Below, piece by piece: positions 52,743 through 52,843 of a stretch of 52,843 nt of DNA. The notes beneath the pieces were generated by a model. That model was not told the origin of the DNA. It did no database searches and saw nothing but the letters and a program-made list of their open reading frames with translations. Source of the stretch: Zoogloea dura (lineage in GTDB: Bacteria > Pseudomonadota > Gammaproteobacteria > Burkholderiales > Rhodocyclaceae); assembly GCF_012927165.1 (NCBI RefSeq), contig NZ_JABBGA010000029.1, positions 1-52,843 on the forward strand, read 5' to 3'. Each line of letters opens with the position of its first letter. Position 1 is the stretch's first letter. A program made the translations under genes and the position numbers.

Positions 52743-52843
52743 GGGGCGCCGTCAGAAGGGTTCAGCATCCTCGGCCGCGCCCGATGTCCGCCTCGCTTTC
52801 TCCCGGGTCTTGATCTTTGATCTGGCCACCGCGCTGCTGTGTT

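Larger units (their letters stand above)
52543..52843. mobile_element. End of an insertion sequence, probably IS21-like, continuing past the window
   Basis: From about 52543 (near TGTGTCCGTACC) the sequence changes to a non-coding, hairpin-rich stretch that begins with two ~23-bp direct repeats (52552-52574 and 52576-52598). Multiple short terminal repeats close to the end are typical of IS21-family elements. No transposase frame is complete within the remaining 300 bases, so family and orientation cannot be settled, and the opposite end and target duplication are outside the window. Confidence 0.5.

Overview
The window looks like chromosomal DNA of a high-GC betaproteobacterium, most plausibly from the Rhodocyclales (Azoarcus/Thauera-like). 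The 5S rRNA at the left edge is of betaproteobacterial type. The gene content fits a respiratory degrader of aromatic or hydrophobic compounds: a tryptophan-tryptophylquinone amine dehydrogenase, two DUF1302/DUF1329/RND/YCF48 transport modules, acyl-CoA catabolism and a three-subunit transhydrogenase. The genus is an inference from gene content and memory; no search was possible.

Layout. (1) 1-621: end of an rRNA operon (5S plus terminators). (2) 645-13056, minus strand: twelve tightly packed genes running aauB-aauE-aauD-aauA-cytc-cytc-DUF1329-DUF1302-RND-YCF48-TerB-aldehyde dehydrogenase, with a terminator at 584-621. A divergent EutR-like AraC regulator sits at 13415-14431. This reads as one amine-oxidation operon with its own envelope transport module and a phenylacetaldehyde-dehydrogenase-like enzyme for the aldehyde product. 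(3) 14464-20905: an orphan gene, a CHASE-PAS hybrid histidine kinase, a Cache chemoreceptor and an exported methyltransferase-like protein. (4) 21038-25389: a four-gene operon DUF3348-DUF802-OmpA/MotB-like-DUF2894. The two middle products have the architecture of a MotA/ExbB/ZorA-type stator with a very long tail and a MotB/ZorB-type peptidoglycan-binding partner, so this is a candidate undescribed ion-driven envelope motor. (5) 25406-28123: a large MalT-type LuxR regulator.

(6) 28398-38402, plus strand: acyl-CoA dehydrogenase, acyl-CoA ligase, saccharopine-dehydrogenase-like reductase, SCP2-type thiolase, SDR and AcuI-type reductase, then pntAA-pntAB-pntB behind a terminator-like hairpin. 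(7) 38403-39801: 1.4 kb of non-coding DNA holding a ~600-bp structured inverted repeat, an array of seventeen 21-bp tandem repeats, and a promoter-proximal element shared with the operon in (6). (8) 39802-49729, plus strand: second RND-DUF1329-YCF48-DUF1302 module, a small membrane protein, a DmdC-like acyl-CoA dehydrogenase and an NmrA-type oxidoreductase. The shared bipartite element (28255 and 39648, same 40-bp internal spacing) suggests (6) and (8) form one regulon for uptake and CoA-dependent degradation of a hydrophobic acid. (9) 49784-50623: a sirtuin. (10) 50624-52843: AT-richer, apparently acquired DNA with an unrecognised gene whose 3' end runs into the end of an insertion sequence that continues past the window.
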